This document shows positions 1 to 9,729 of a stretch of 64,000 nt of DNA, one piece after another. Each line of letters starts with the position of its first letter. Within the stretch, counting starts at the first letter, position 1. The notes below the pieces were generated by a model. The model did not search any database. It saw only the letters and a program-made list of their open reading frames with translations, and was not told the DNA's origin. The stretch comes from Sapientia aquatica (GTDB taxonomy: Bacteria > Pseudomonadota > Gammaproteobacteria > Burkholderiales > Burkholderiaceae_D), in NCBI RefSeq assembly GCF_004358105.1, contig NZ_SMYL01000004.1, positions 1 through 64,000 of the forward strand, written 5' to 3'. The position numbers were made by a program, and so were the translations under genes.

Positions 1-1
1 C

Positions 2-88
2 AACGTTGTTGACTTAAATCCAGACAAAACTAACAAGGAAACATTAAATCATGAGGAGGTATATCAAGAACTGAAACTGGCGGCATAA
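2..88 (+). CDS. C-terminal end of an unidentified protein (5' truncated by window edge)
   Basis: One frame is open from the left edge to a TAA at 86-88 and gives 28 residues ending in QELKLAA. An AGGAGG-like string at 53-58 lies inside it. Nothing in the fragment identifies a family. Its spacing to the next gene (about 50 bp, same strand) would fit a shared transcript. It could also be a chance open frame. Confidence 0.35.
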   Translation, partial: NVVDLNPDKTNKETLNHEEVYQELKLAA

Positions 89-137
89 AAATTTACTTTT
101 AGGCGACAACTAGCTTGAAAAACTCCGTGGTATTCCG

Positions 138-845
138 TTGGAGTCGATCCCGAAACAAGAACCTGCATTATCAGTTCATGGCTGGAATGGCGTTGTTTCA
201 TCAATTGACATGCTGATTTATTGTGGCTCCAGAATATTGGATATAGGAATTGATAGGATTCAAGCTCCTCTGGTGGCCAACATGCTCATGAGTTTATCGA
301 TGTGGGATGTCGAGTTAGCCGAAACATTTTTCACAGAGGGCGTCAAATTTCTCTACAAACCTAATGGGCTCTTAATAGATTTTGCAAAACAACGAGGCTG
401 GGATACTTTGACGGAAAGAAATGACAGCACATTCTGGCACCACGGTGTCGTCGATTCATTTGACGGAGTTGAGTCTCATCACGCGTCTTGGCATAGCATA
501 AATGGGGGAGAAAAAAAAATTGAGAAGCTTATATGGTCAGCTCAAGTAGCAATATTGCTTCCCAAAATTGAAATGCATCGTCACAAATTGGCACCGATAA
601 TTTGTGAAAAAGTCAAATTTCCTTATAACGAAGATGGCTATATTTTCCAAGATGTAAATGATGTCGAAATTGGAAGCCTGGCCTATTTTGCGTCGAACCC
701 GAGAATGATAACTCCAGGCCGCATTCCTGAATTCGCAAAAAAATTACGAAATCTACGCAATGATTTAGCACACATGAGAATTTTGGAAGAACATCGCGCA
801 ACAGATTTGGAGCTGCTTTCTTCTTTTGATCCCCGCAAACGATAG
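138..845 (+). CDS. Hypothetical protein with C-terminal HEPN-like RNDLAH motif
   Basis: A 235-residue soluble protein with no signal peptide or membrane segment; no family is recognised overall. The start shown is a TTG at 138, and the real start is uncertain because no strong ribosome binding site is visible. Near the C-terminus is R207-N-D-L-A-H212 in a charged helix. This R-x4-H spacing is the signature of HEPN-type RNases and of many HEPN-like four-helix proteins in defence loci. The gene is AT-rich compared with the hsd genes 135 bp downstream, suggesting separate acquisition. It could be an accessory or toxin-like protein of the island, but the motif alone does not prove RNase activity. 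Confidence 0.55.
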   Translation: MESIPKQEPALSVHGWNGVVSSIDMLIYCGSRILDIGIDRIQAPLVANMLMSLSMWDVELAETFFTEGVKFLYKPNGLLIDFAKQRGWDTLTERNDSTFWHHGVVDSFDGVESHHASWHSINGGEKKIEKLIWSAQVAILLPKIEMHRHKLAPIICEKVKFPYNEDGYIFQDVNDVEIGSLAYFASNPRMITPGRIPEFAKKLRNLRNDLAHMRILEEHRATDLELLSSFDPRKR

Positions 846-980
846 GCTAACAGAAATATCGGTGGATTTATGGCGTATTAATACTTACCGCAACTCAGCA
901 TAGTGCCCAGCGTTGAAAACGTATTAAAAACAGCTGGTATTCGATTCAAATTTTACGTATTTAAATAATTAAAACTATAT

Positions 981-1451
981 ATGGCTATCAAAAAATCTGA
1001 TCTTTATTCATCACTATGGGCATCTTGTGACGAACTGCGTGGCGGCATGGATGCCAGCCAGTACAAGGACTACGTCCTGTTCATGCTGTTCATCAAGTAC
1101 GTCTCGGACAAGTACGGGGACTCTGATGACTTTGCACCTCCAGTCACCATTCCGCCCGGAGCCAGCTTCAAGGACATGGTCGCCCTCAAGGGCAAGAGCG
1201 ATATCGGCGACAAGATCAACACGCAGGTCATTCAGCCGCTGATCGACGCTAACTCGCGCCTTGCCCGCAGCGACTTCCCTGACTTCAATGACCCGAACAA
1301 GCTCGGTGAAGGTCAGGCGATGGTGGATCGCCTCAGCAACCTGATCGGCATCTTCCAAAAGCCCGAACTGGATTTTTCGAAGAACCGTGCCGAGAACGAC
1401 GACATCCTGGGCGATGCCTACGAATACCTGATGCGGCACTTCGCCTCTTAG
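981..1451 (+). CDS. hsdM: HsdM N-terminal fragment (before the amber codon)
   Basis: This 156-residue piece starts with ATG at 981 and ends at the TAG at 1449-1451. It matches the HsdM N-terminal helical domain, with the typical opening of a short Lys-rich helix, then a block ending in KDYVLFMLFIKYVSDKY and a final GDAYEYLM segment. On its own it lacks the AdoMet-binding and catalytic parts. No good Shine-Dalgarno sequence precedes the ATG; the leader is AT-rich. It is the first cistron of the hsd operon. Confidence 0.75.
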   Translation: MAIKKSDLYSSLWASCDELRGGMDASQYKDYVLFMLFIKYVSDKYGDSDDFAPPVTIPPGASFKDMVALKGKSDIGDKINTQVIQPLIDANSRLARSDFPDFNDPNKLGEGQAMVDRLSNLIGIFQKPELDFSKNRAENDDILGDAYEYLMRHFAS

Positions 1452-1502
1452 AGTGGCAAGAGCAAGGGCCAGTTCTATACCCCATCCGAAGTCAGTCGGA
1501 TC

Positions 1503-3461
1503 ATGGCCAAAGTTGTCGGCATCTCCCCATCCAATGCCGTGGCCTCGACGACTGCTTATGACCCCACCTGCGGTTCGGGCTCCTTGCTGCTCAAGGTGGC
1601 TGCCGAAGCTGGCAAGCACATCACGCTGGAGGGGCAGGAAATGGACGTGACCACCGCTGGTCTCGCCCGTATGAACATGATCCTGCACGACTTCCCGACG
1701 GCCAACATCCTGCAGGGCAACACGCTGGCATCGCCCAAATTCAAGGACGGTGAGTCACTGCGCACCTATGACTACGTCGTCGCCAATCCACCATTCTCAG
1801 ACAAGACCTGGAGTACCGGCCTTACCCCGGCCAGCGACGCCCACCAGCGCTTTGCGTGGGGCGAACCGCCCAAGAAGCAAGGCGACTATGCCTACCTGTT
1901 GCACATCATTCGCTCACTGAAAAGTACCGGCAAAGGCGCATGCATTCTCCCGCACGGCGTCTTGTTCCGGGGTAATGCCGAGGCTGTCATCCGTGAGAAG
2001 CTGGTGCGATCCGGCGTCCTCAAAGGCGTCATCGGCCTTCCGGGCAACCTGTTCTATGGCACAGGCATCCCCGCCTGCATCTTGGTGCTGGACAAGGAAA
2101 ACGCATCGGCCCGCAAAGGCATCTTCATGATTGATGCATCGAAGGGCTTCATCAAAGATGGCCCCAAGAATCGCCTGCGCGAGCAGGACCTTCACAAGAT
2201 CGTCGATGCCTTCACCAAGTTGGCTGAGCTGCCACGTTACTCGCGCATGGTGCCGCTCACTGAGATCGCGGACCCGAAGAACGACTACAACCTCAATCTG
2301 CCGCGTTACATTGACAGCACTGAGCCTGAAGACATCCAAGACATCGATGGCCATCTGCGGGGCGGCATTCCTGAGCCTGATCTCAACGCGTTGGGCGACT
2401 ACTGGAAGGTGATCCCCTGTGTGCGCAGCGCCCTGTTCGAATCAGCCGGTCGCGCTGGTTATGCACAGTTGAGGCTGCCCATCTCCGAGGTGAAGACCAC
2501 CATCTTTGCGCATCCTGAGTTCACTGCATTCAATCAGGCAGCCACCAAGGTGTTTGCTGAGTGGAACCAGGCCAGCACCCCGTTGCTGAAGGCCTTTGCG
2601 CAAAACGGCCACCCAAAGCAATTGATCGAGGCTTTGTCTGAGGATTTGCTTACCCGATTCAAGTCGACACCCCTGGTCAATGCCTATGACGTGTATCAGC
2701 ACCTCATGGATTACTGGGCAGAGACGATGCAAGACGACTGCTACCTGATCGCGGATGCAGGCTGGCACGCTGGTGCGCAGCCGCGCGAAATTCTTCAAGT
2801 CAAGAATAAGGACGGCAAGCTGGCTTGGCCCGAGGCACATGACTACAAGAAAGGCAAACGTCGCTTTAAGTCTGATTTGATTCCAGCCCCGATTTTGATC
2901 GCCCGTTACTTCATTACCGAGCGCGACGCCATTGAAACGCTCGAGGTCAAACTGGCCGAAGTCGAGCAGCAACTTCAGGAAATGATGGAAGAAAACAGCG
3001 GCGAAGAAGGGCTGCTGGCCGAAGTCATTGAGGGCGAAGGCGACAAACAAAAGATAACCGCCAAGGTCGTCAAAGCACGGTTGAAAGAAATCGGCAAAGA
3101 CCCCGACTACGCGGACGAGCGCAAGGCGCTGCAGGACTACGCAGCGCTGCTCGACAAGCAAACCGATGTGAAGGGCAAGCTGAAAGCCGCGCAGGATGAC
3201 CTTGAGGCCAAGCTGGATGCCAAGTACCCCAAGCTGACCGAGGAGGAGATCAAAACGCTTACGGTGGACGACAAATGGCTGGCGACCTTGGCCGATGCCG
3301 TGCAAGGCGAGCTTGATCGAGTTTCTCAGACGCTCACAGGCCGCATCCGCCAGCTTGCAGAGCGGTACGCCACGCCGTTGCCGACGCTAACTAAAGAGCT
3401 CACAACACTTTCAGCGCGGGTGGATGAGCACCTGAAAAAGATGGGGGCGGTATGGAACTGA
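1503..3461 (+). CDS. hsdM: HsdM catalytic and C-terminal fragment (after the amber codon)
   Basis: This 652-residue frame begins at the first in-frame ATG after the TAG. It keeps AdoMet motif I (DPTCGSGS, residues about 20-27) and the N6-adenine methylase motif NPPF (95-98). Reinitiation here would leave out GQFYTP, encoded between the TAG and this ATG; no alternative ATG, GTG or TTG in frame lies between them. No ribosome binding site is evident before the ATG. After residue about 280 comes a long charged region rich in Glu and Lys with coiled-coil character. The stop overlaps the hsdS start by 10 bp. Confidence 0.7.
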   Translation: MAKVVGISPSNAVASTTAYDPTCGSGSLLLKVAAEAGKHITLEGQEMDVTTAGLARMNMILHDFPTANILQGNTLASPKFKDGESLRTYDYVVANPPFSDKTWSTGLTPASDAHQRFAWGEPPKKQGDYAYLLHIIRSLKSTGKGACILPHGVLFRGNAEAVIREKLVRSGVLKGVIGLPGNLFYGTGIPACILVLDKENASARKGIFMIDASKGFIKDGPKNRLREQDLHKIVDAFTKLAELPRYSRMVPLTEIADPKNDYNLNLPRYIDSTEPEDIQDIDGHLRGGIPEPDLNALGDYWKVIPCVRSALFESAGRAGYAQLRLPISEVKTTIFAHPEFTAFNQAATKVFAEWNQASTPLLKAFAQNGHPKQLIEALSEDLLTRFKSTPLVNAYDVYQHLMDYWAETMQDDCYLIADAGWHAGAQPREILQVKNKDGKLAWPEAHDYKKGKRRFKSDLIPAPILIARYFITERDAIETLEVKLAEVEQQLQEMMEENSGEEGLLAEVIEGEGDKQKITAKVVKARLKEIGKDPDYADERKALQDYAALLDKQTDVKGKLKAAQDDLEAKLDAKYPKLTEEEIKTLTVDDKWLATLADAVQGELDRVSQTLTGRIRQLAERYATPLPTLTKELTTLSARVDEHLKKMGAVWN

Positions 3462-4714
3462 TACCTGGCTACAAGCAGGCCGAGATCGGCATCATCCCGG
3501 ATGACTGGGATATTCGTCCGCTCTTGAGCACCGTCCGCATCGCAAACGGCCAAGTCAGTCCGAAGGTTGAGCCCTACAAGTCGATGGTTCTGGTTGCACC
3601 AGACCACATCGAAAGTTCAACAGGGAAACTCCTCGCTAAGGAAACCGCAGCCGAGCAGGGAGCGATTAGTGGGAAGTATTTCTTCGAGAACGGAGACATC
3701 GTTTACAGCAAGATTCGTCCATATCTGCGCAAGGCGATTTTGGCTGACTTCTCCGGGTTATGCAGCGCGGACATGTATCCACTCAGACCAGCCACGGACA
3801 TTTCAGCCCGCTACATCTTGGCCGTCATCTTGGGCTATCGCTTTTCCAAGTATGCCGAATCCGTTTCGGTTCGCAGCGGAATGCCCAAGATTAACCGAAC
3901 AGAAATGGCAGATTTCTCACTTGCTGTTCCGCCTCTCCCCGAACAACGCGCCATCGCGGAGGCGCTAAGCGATGTCGATGCGTTGCTCGCCACCCTTGAC
4001 CACATGATCACCAAGAAGCGTGACCTCAGACAGGCGGCCAGGCAGCAACTGCTAACTGGTAAAACGCGGCTGCCAGGGTTTAGTGGTGAGTGGAATAAAA
4101 GAGCACTTGGGGGGCTTGGGTCAATCTACGGCGGGTTAACCGGAAAAACCAAATCAGACTTTGGGGTCGGTACTGCTAAGTACATCACTTTCATGAATGT
4201 GATGACCAATGCGGTTATCGATTGCACGGTTTTTGAGCAAGTTAACGTGGCAGCCTCTGAGACTCAAAACAGTGTGCTACGCGGCGACTTGCTTTTCAAC
4301 GGCTCCTCCGAAACGCCTGAAGAGGTTGCATTTTGCTCGCTGATGGCTGAAGAGGTGCCGGATTTGTATCTCAACAGTTTCTGCTTCGGATTCCGTCTTT
4401 TCGACGATCAGCAAGTGGACGGTCTATTTTTGACTTATTACATCCGTGCCAATCCGGGGCGCGAAATGATGAAGTCGCTCGCACAAGGTTCAACGCGGTA
4501 CAACCTCTCTAAAACAGCTCTGCGTGAGGCAGCGGTTCTGCTGCCCCTGAAAGATGAACAAGTCGCCATCGCCGAAGTTCTTTCTGGACTGGACGCTGAG
4601 CTGATTGCACTTGAAGCACGTCGCGATAAATGCCGCAACATCAAACAAGCCATGATGCAGGAGCTGCTCACCGGCAAAACGCGGCTGATTGCCAAGGAGG
4701 AAAGCCATGTCTGA
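3452..4714 (+). CDS. hsdS: Type I restriction-modification specificity subunit HsdS
   Basis: A 420-residue target-recognition subunit that chooses the bipartite DNA site for the HsdM/HsdR complex. It has the classic two-fold layout: a variable target domain (about 1-150), conserved helix 1 ([17 protein letters not shown] to QLLTGKTRL), a second variable domain, and conserved helix 2 ([17 protein letters not shown] to ELLTGKTRL). The two conserved blocks are clearly repeats of each other. The length is normal for a full two-domain HsdS. The start overlaps the end of hsdM by 10 bp and the end overlaps hsdR by 8 bp, so the operon is tightly coupled. Confidence 0.93.
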   Translation: MELIPGYKQAEIGIIPDDWDIRPLLSTVRIANGQVSPKVEPYKSMVLVAPDHIESSTGKLLAKETAAEQGAISGKYFFENGDIVYSKIRPYLRKAILADFSGLCSADMYPLRPATDISARYILAVILGYRFSKYAESVSVRSGMPKINRTEMADFSLAVPPLPEQRAIAEALSDVDALLATLDHMITKKRDLRQAARQQLLTGKTRLPGFSGEWNKRALGGLGSIYGGLTGKTKSDFGVGTAKYITFMNVMTNAVIDCTVFEQVNVAASETQNSVLRGDLLFNGSSETPEEVAFCSLMAEEVPDLYLNSFCFGFRLFDDQQVDGLFLTYYIRANPGREMMKSLAQGSTRYNLSKTALREAAVLLPLKDEQVAIAEVLSGLDAELIALEARRDKCRNIKQAMMQELLTGKTRLIAKEESHV

Positions 4715-7700
4715 ACAAGCCCGCTCTGAGCGCAAGACGCAGAACCGCGTTGCAGCCCTGTTTTCGGATACGAGTCGCCCTGACTGCCTTGGCTACGATC
4801 ACTTGGGTGAGTGGAGCAAACGCGACAACAACCGACCCATCGAAGCTGACACATTGCGCAGCAATCTCAAGAAGCGTGGCTATTCTGATGCGCACATTTC
4901 TGCGGCTCTGCAGAAGCTGCAGACTGCAGCAGATTCCACTGGCATCACCCTCTATCAAGCCAGTCTGCGCACGTACCAACTGTTGCGCTACGGCGTGCCC
5001 GTGCAGATTGCAGCCGGTCAGGCACACGAGACCGTGCATATCATCGATTGGGAAACGCCCGGCAACAACGACTTTGGCTTGGCCGAAGAGGTTACCTTGC
5101 GAGGTGGCTATGAACGACGGCCTGATCTGGTGGTGTACATCAATGGTGTCGCCATTGCAGTCATCGAACTGAAACGCAGCTCGGTGGAGGTGGCCGACGG
5201 TGTTCGCCAGCTCATCACCAATCAGGAAGAGATCTTCAACAAAGGCTTTTTCAGCACTGTGCAGCTTGTGCTGGCGGGCAGCGACTCCCAGGGGCTGCGA
5301 TACGGCACCACCGGAACACCGGAGAAGTTCTTTGTAGAGTGGAAGGAGCGCAAAGACAAAAGCGCCACCACATCCGAGCCGCTTGCTGAGGGCGCGCTGC
5401 TAGATAAGCCGCTGGCGCAGATGTTTTACAAGGTGCGTCTTCTGGATCTGATCCGCAACTTCATCATCTTTGATGGTGGCCAGAAGAAGGTGCCCCGCGT
5501 TCATCAGTACCTCGGCGTGAAAGCCGCCCAGGAGCGAGTCAAGCAGCAGGAAGGCGGTGTGATTTGGCACACCCAAGGTAGCGGCAAGAGCATTCTGATG
5601 GTGCTGATTGCCAAGTGGCTGCTGGAGTTTGACCCGCACGCCCGCATCCTGGTCATCACCGACCGCGATGAATTGGACAAGCAGATCGTGGGTGTGATGA
5701 AGAATGCTGGCGTGATTGGCGAGGATGCCGCATCGCCGCGCATCACCTCCCGCGCGGAATTAGTCGAAAAGTTGGGTGCGGCCACGCCGCGCCTGATGTG
5801 CGCGCTGATCCACAAGTTTGACACGACCGATCTGAAGGGTGAGCCTCCCAAAGTGGTGGGCCGTGTCTACGTCTTCGTCGATGAATGTCATCGCACGCAA
5901 GGTGGCGACATGAACAAGCAGATGAAGCGTTGGCTGGAAGCCGCGATCTTCATCGGCTTCACCGGCACGCCACTGCTGCGCAAAGACAAGCAGACCACCC
6001 GCGAGGTGTTCGGCACCTACATCCACACCTACAAATTCGATGAAGCGGTAGCCGACAAGGTTGTGCTTGACCTGAAGTACGAAGCGCGTGATGTGCCGCA
6101 GCGCCTGACGTCAAAGAAAGCCATCGATGCGTGGTTTGATCAGAAAACTAAAGGGCTGAACAACTTTCAGCGTTCTGTTCTGCGCAAGCGCTGGGCGACG
6201 ATGGAAGAGCTGATGAGTGCCGGTGAGCGCAAGCAACGCATCATCGCCGACATCATCCACGACTTCGGTGTGCAGCCGCGCCTGAACAATGACCGGGGTA
6301 CGGCCATCCTGGTGGCAGCCTCCATCTACGACGCCTGCCATTACTTCCGCCTGCTTCAGAACACTTCGTTCGGCAAGTACTGCGGAATCATTACCTCTTA
6401 CGAGCCCAATCACAACGCGATCTCGCGCGAGCCCAAGGATAGTGACGAGCGCTACAAGTTCGACACCTACACCCAGCACGTCCTGCAGAAAGATCAGACC
6501 ACGAAGGACTATGAGGACAAGACCAAGCAGCGCTTCATCGACGAGCCTGCTAATCTGAAACTGCTGATCGTGGTGAGCAAATTGCTGACTGGGTTCGATG
6601 CGCCTTCTTGCACCTACATCTACCTCGACAACGAGCTGCGCGATCACAACCTGTTCCAGGCTATCTGCCGCACTAACCGGCTCGACGGGGACGACAAGGA
6701 CTATGGCCACATCGTCGACTACAAAGAGCTGTTCGAGAAGGTGCAGGACTCCATCGCCGTTTACACCTCGGACGAGTTGGACATCGACGATGGTGGTGAC
6801 GACGGCAATGTCACCGTAAAAAACTGGCTGAAGGAAGGCAAGGCGCAGCTCGATGCTGCCCGCGAGGCTTTGCGCTATTTGTGCGAGCCGGTGGCCACAC
6901 CGCGCGAGATGGAGCAGTACCTGCATTATTTCTGCGGTGATGCCAACGATCCGGAGGCGCTGCTGAACACCGAGCCGCTGCGCATTTCGTTCTACAAGTC
7001 GGCAGCTGCGTTCCTGCGAGCCTATGCGGCAATTGCCCAGAACCTCGAAGAAGCAGGATATTCAACGGCTGACATCGCTGCCCTCGAAAAAGAAATTGAG
7101 TTCTACAGCGACACGCGCACTGCGATCAAAAAGCATTCAGGCGAAGAGCTGGACATCAAGCCTTACGAGGCGGACATGCGTCACCTCATCAACACCTACA
7201 TCCAAGCAGATCCGGCTGAAGATTTGGGTAACCTGAGCTCGCTCTCACTGACCGAGCTGATCATCGAGACCGGCATTCACGACGCCATTGCCAAGAAGCT
7301 CAACCAAAAGGGAAAGCTGTCTCGGAATGCGATTGCTGAAGGCATCATCAACAACGTCCGCAAGACGATCATTCGTGACCAGCTGACTGATCCGAAGTTT
7401 TACGACGAGATTTCCAAGCTCCTCGAAGACTTGATCAAGCAAAAGCGCGACGACACCGATGCCTACGAGAAATTTCTCCATAAGGCAGAGGAGTTGGTGA
7501 AGAAGATGGCGGCAAAGAATACGGGTAGCCATCCCCATGTACTCAACGGCCACCCTGAGGCCATCGCCCTTTTCAACAATCTGGCTAGCATTGCTGCAAC
7601 AACTTTCGTTTGTCCGACTGATGAGGATAGCAAGGCGACGCTCGCGCTTGAACTTGATCGGGCGATGCGAGAGCAGGCACCAGCAGGCTGGAAAGGCGAC

Positions 7701-7808
7701 GACACCCGGGAGAAGCAGGTGCTGAATGCCTTGTTCCCCCTCATGTCGCGGGATCGAGTTGCCACTCAGGCTATTTTTGAAATCATCAAGAACCAACCGG
7801 GGTACTGA
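4707..7808 (+). CDS. hsdR: Type I restriction endonuclease subunit HsdR
   Basis: The ATP-dependent translocase and nuclease of the type I complex. The N-terminal nuclease shows a PD-(D/E)XK core with D140, E154 and K156. It is followed by a superfamily 2 helicase motor: Walker A GSGKS near residue 293, DECH box, FTGTP motif III and a later TGFDAP segment. The length of 1033 residues is typical. ATG at 4707 is chosen over an upstream TTG (4689) because AAGGAGG (4694-4700) stands 6 bp before it. It overlaps hsdS by 8 bp and its stop overlaps the next gene (TGATG). The reading frame is intact although hsdM is broken, so restriction should be silent if HsdM is not made. Confidence 0.95.
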   Translation: MSEQARSERKTQNRVAALFSDTSRPDCLGYDHLGEWSKRDNNRPIEADTLRSNLKKRGYSDAHISAALQKLQTAADSTGITLYQASLRTYQLLRYGVPVQIAAGQAHETVHIIDWETPGNNDFGLAEEVTLRGGYERRPDLVVYINGVAIAVIELKRSSVEVADGVRQLITNQEEIFNKGFFSTVQLVLAGSDSQGLRYGTTGTPEKFFVEWKERKDKSATTSEPLAEGALLDKPLAQMFYKVRLLDLIRNFIIFDGGQKKVPRVHQYLGVKAAQERVKQQEGGVIWHTQGSGKSILMVLIAKWLLEFDPHARILVITDRDELDKQIVGVMKNAGVIGEDAASPRITSRAELVEKLGAATPRLMCALIHKFDTTDLKGEPPKVVGRVYVFVDECHRTQGGDMNKQMKRWLEAAIFIGFTGTPLLRKDKQTTREVFGTYIHTYKFDEAVADKVVLDLKYEARDVPQRLTSKKAIDAWFDQKTKGLNNFQRSVLRKRWATMEELMSAGERKQRIIADIIHDFGVQPRLNNDRGTAILVAASIYDACHYFRLLQNTSFGKYCGIITSYEPNHNAISREPKDSDERYKFDTYTQHVLQKDQTTKDYEDKTKQRFIDEPANLKLLIVVSKLLTGFDAPSCTYIYLDNELRDHNLFQAICRTNRLDGDDKDYGHIVDYKELFEKVQDSIAVYTSDELDIDDGGDDGNVTVKNWLKEGKAQLDAAREALRYLCEPVATPREMEQYLHYFCGDANDPEALLNTEPLRISFYKSAAAFLRAYAAIAQNLEEAGYSTADIAALEKEIEFYSDTRTAIKKHSGEELDIKPYEADMRHLINTYIQADPAEDLGNLSSLSLTELIIETGIHDAIAKKLNQKGKLSRNAIAEGIINNVRKTIIRDQLTDPKFYDEISKLLEDLIKQKRDDTDAYEKFLHKAEELVKKMAAKNTGSHPHVLNGHPEAIALFNNLASIAATTFVCPTDEDSKATLALELDRAMREQAPAGWKGDDTREKQVLNALFPLMSRDRVATQAIFEIIKNQPGY

Positions 7809-8524
7809 TGAACGAGACGATCCAACTAGGCGAGATTTCGATAACGGTGACCAGGAAGGACATCAAGAATGTCCATCTCACCGTTCATCCGCCTGATGGA
7901 CGTGTGACCCTTGCCGCTCCGAGCAATACACGCCTAGAAGTAGCGCGCGCCTACGCGATCTCCAAGTTGGCCTGGATTCGTGAGCAGCAGAGAAAACTGG
8001 AATGTCAGGCGCGGGAAACACCACGCCAGTTTATTGAACGCGAGAGCCATCGTGTTTGGGGGCGTCGCTATTTGATGACGGTCGATTATCAAGATGTGAA
8101 GCCCTCAGTTTTCCTCAGCAACAAGCGGATCAAGTTGATTGTTCGTCCTGGCTGCAGTGCAGAAAAGCGCGCAGAAGTGATGCATGAGTGGCACAAATCG
8201 CTAATGCATGAGGTCGTGCCACCACTGATTCAAAAGTGGGAGCGGAAGCTCAAGGTGAACGTTTCGGGCTACTTCCTGCAGCGGATGAAAACCAAATGGG
8301 GCAGTTGTAATCACGCAGCGGGAAATATCCGCCTCAATACGGAATTGGTGAAAAAGCCGAAGGATTTGCTCGAGTATGTCATTGTGCATGAAATGGCCCA
8401 TTTGATTGAACCAACGCACAGCGATCGCTTTATTGCAATTCTTGATGAGCACTACCCTAGATGGCGCGAAGCACGTCTTGAACTCAATGAGCTACCACTG
8501 GCAGTGGAAGTTTGGAATAAGTGA
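7808..8524 (+). CDS. YgjP-like (DUF45) zinc metalloprotease
   Basis: A 238-residue protein with a gluzincin-type active site, H194-E-M-A-H198, followed by E and H residues in EPTHSDRF, and the family hallmark KTKWGSCN at 171-178. This is the YgjP/DUF45 (M48-like) family, whose substrates are largely unknown. No signal peptide or membrane segment is visible, so it should be cytoplasmic. The ATG overlaps the hsdR stop (TGATG), which implies translational coupling and membership of the RM operon. DUF45 genes are often found in type I RM loci, and a role in processing or turnover of the complex is a reasonable but untested inference. Confidence 0.88.
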   Translation: MNETIQLGEISITVTRKDIKNVHLTVHPPDGRVTLAAPSNTRLEVARAYAISKLAWIREQQRKLECQARETPRQFIERESHRVWGRRYLMTVDYQDVKPSVFLSNKRIKLIVRPGCSAEKRAEVMHEWHKSLMHEVVPPLIQKWERKLKVNVSGYFLQRMKTKWGSCNHAAGNIRLNTELVKKPKDLLEYVIVHEMAHLIEPTHSDRFIAILDEHYPRWREARLELNELPLAVEVWNK

Positions 8525-8590
8525 ACCACAATAAAATCAAGTTTCATCAGCACTTTTAAATTGAGTGTCAAAATTACCTAGAAAAATTAT

Positions 8591-9676
8591 ATGTCAATTC
8601 GAACAGCAGTATGGAAAGTAGGATCGCAGCCCCAAGTGCTTGCCGAATCAGAATTAGCAAGTGAGAAGTTGTTGGAAGATATGATTGTATCTGCTCCAAA
8701 TTTGCTTTCTGAAGATTGGCTGCTCATTGGAAGGCAAGTTTCAACGTCTTTTGGTGGAATAATCGATTTATTAGCGATTGCTCCGGATGGTGGCCTGGTG
8801 GTCATTGAAATTAAACGCAATCGCACACCTCGGGAGGTGGTCGCGCAAGCCCTAGATTACGCAAGTTGGGTTCACACACTGAATGCTGAAGAAATAGCAA
8901 ATATTTATTCGAAGTTTGCTCCTGGCAAAAATTTATCAAATGAATTCCAAAATAAGTTTGGACATGATCTGGATGCGGACTCAATAAATGAAAGTCACCA
9001 GATAGTGATTGTTGCCGGATCACTTGATGACAGTACAGAGCGTATCATCAATTATTTGAGTGATCGAGAAATCGCCATCAACGTTTTATGTTTTCAGGTC
9101 TTTTCAATAGGATCAGAACAACTCATTAGTCGCGCTTGGCTGCATGATCAACTCCAGGTGCAGGTCACGTCATCAGCATCAGTTTCAGGACCAACAGAAC
9201 CTTGGAATGGGGAGTTTTACCACTCGTTCGGAGATTCAGAAAGCCGCTCATGGGAAGATGCCAGAGAATTTGGATTTATTTGTGGAGGCGGAGCTCCGTG
9301 GTACAGCAGAACGCTAAAATTACTTTCTCCTGGGGATAGAGTTTGGGTAAATATTCCTGGTTCAGGCTATGTGGGTGTTGGTAAAGTGATCGGAAAAATG
9401 CAACCTGCAATCGATTTTAAAGTTCAAACTCCAAACGGAGAGCAGTCAATTCTCGAAGTTGCGAAACGCGGAAGCTATCATTCTGAGCAAATCAATGATG
9501 CCGAGCGCTGCGAATATTTTGTTCCAATCAGCTGGCTGCAAACTGTGACTTTGCAGGAAGCAATACAGGAAATCGGACTTTTCGGAAATCAAAATACCAT
9601 TTGTCGGCCTTCGACCTCAAAATGGCGTTCTACCGTCGAACGATTGAAGTTATTTCTACCAAAGTGGAACGGGTGA
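8591..9676 (+). CDS. PD-(D/E)XK nuclease-like protein
   Basis: A 361-residue protein. Residues about 20-150 form a PD-(D/E)XK fold: D59 in GGIIDLL, then E73-I-K75 in VVIEIK, with Q86 in the next helix. This pattern is typical of NucS/DUF91-like and related nucleases. The C-terminal part, from about residue 195, is a separate domain with a beta-rich stretch (GDRVWVNIPGSGYVGVGKV), possibly nucleic-acid or partner binding; it is not recognised further. The gene is AT-rich compared with the hsd operon, starts 66 bp after it, and may have its own promoter. It may be an extra defence gene, but no catalysis can be proved from sequence. Confidence 0.7.
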   Translation: MSIRTAVWKVGSQPQVLAESELASEKLLEDMIVSAPNLLSEDWLLIGRQVSTSFGGIIDLLAIAPDGGLVVIEIKRNRTPREVVAQALDYASWVHTLNAEEIANIYSKFAPGKNLSNEFQNKFGHDLDADSINESHQIVIVAGSLDDSTERIINYLSDREIAINVLCFQVFSIGSEQLISRAWLHDQLQVQVTSSASVSGPTEPWNGEFYHSFGDSESRSWEDAREFGFICGGGAPWYSRTLKLLSPGDRVWVNIPGSGYVGVGKVIGKMQPAIDFKVQTPNGEQSILEVAKRGSYHSEQINDAERCEYFVPISWLQTVTLQEAIQEIGLFGNQNTICRPSTSKWRSTVERLKLFLPKWNG

Positions 9677-9729
9677 ATGGCCGCCTTTTTTAGTATTGAT
9701 AAAGTTGCTGAGTTCGGTGTCGGTGAAAA

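Larger units (their letters stand above)
981..3461 (+). pseudogene. hsdM: hsdM, type I restriction-modification DNA methyltransferase subunit, split by an in-frame TAG
   Basis: The 981-1448 and 1503-3461 coding parts are in one frame, separated only by a TAG at 1449-1451. The family normally reads F-A-S/T-E-S-G-K-S-K-G-Q-F-Y-T-P here, and the TAG sits at the Glu, one base change from GAG. Without the stop the product would be about 826 residues: HsdM N-terminal helical domain, the GQFYTP motif, AdoMet motif I DPTCGSG, catalytic NPPF, then a long C-terminal coiled-coil-rich extension. HsdM methylates N6-adenine and is required in both the methylase and restriction complexes. Everything else is intact, so this looks like a recent single-base lesion, a sequencing error, or a suppressed amber. 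Confidence 0.85.

Noticed and set aside
1014-3305. Long minus-strand open frames (224 and 287 residues) opposite hsdM
   Set aside because: They lie opposite a G+C-rich gene with clear motifs; their translations have no domain and low-complexity composition. They are shadows.
4689-4706. TTG start for hsdR at 4689
   Set aside because: The AAGGAGG site lies downstream of the TTG and fits the ATG at 4707.
6111-6926. A 271-residue minus-strand frame opposite hsdR
   Set aside because: Shadow of the HsdR motor domain; it has no recognisable features and no ribosome binding site.
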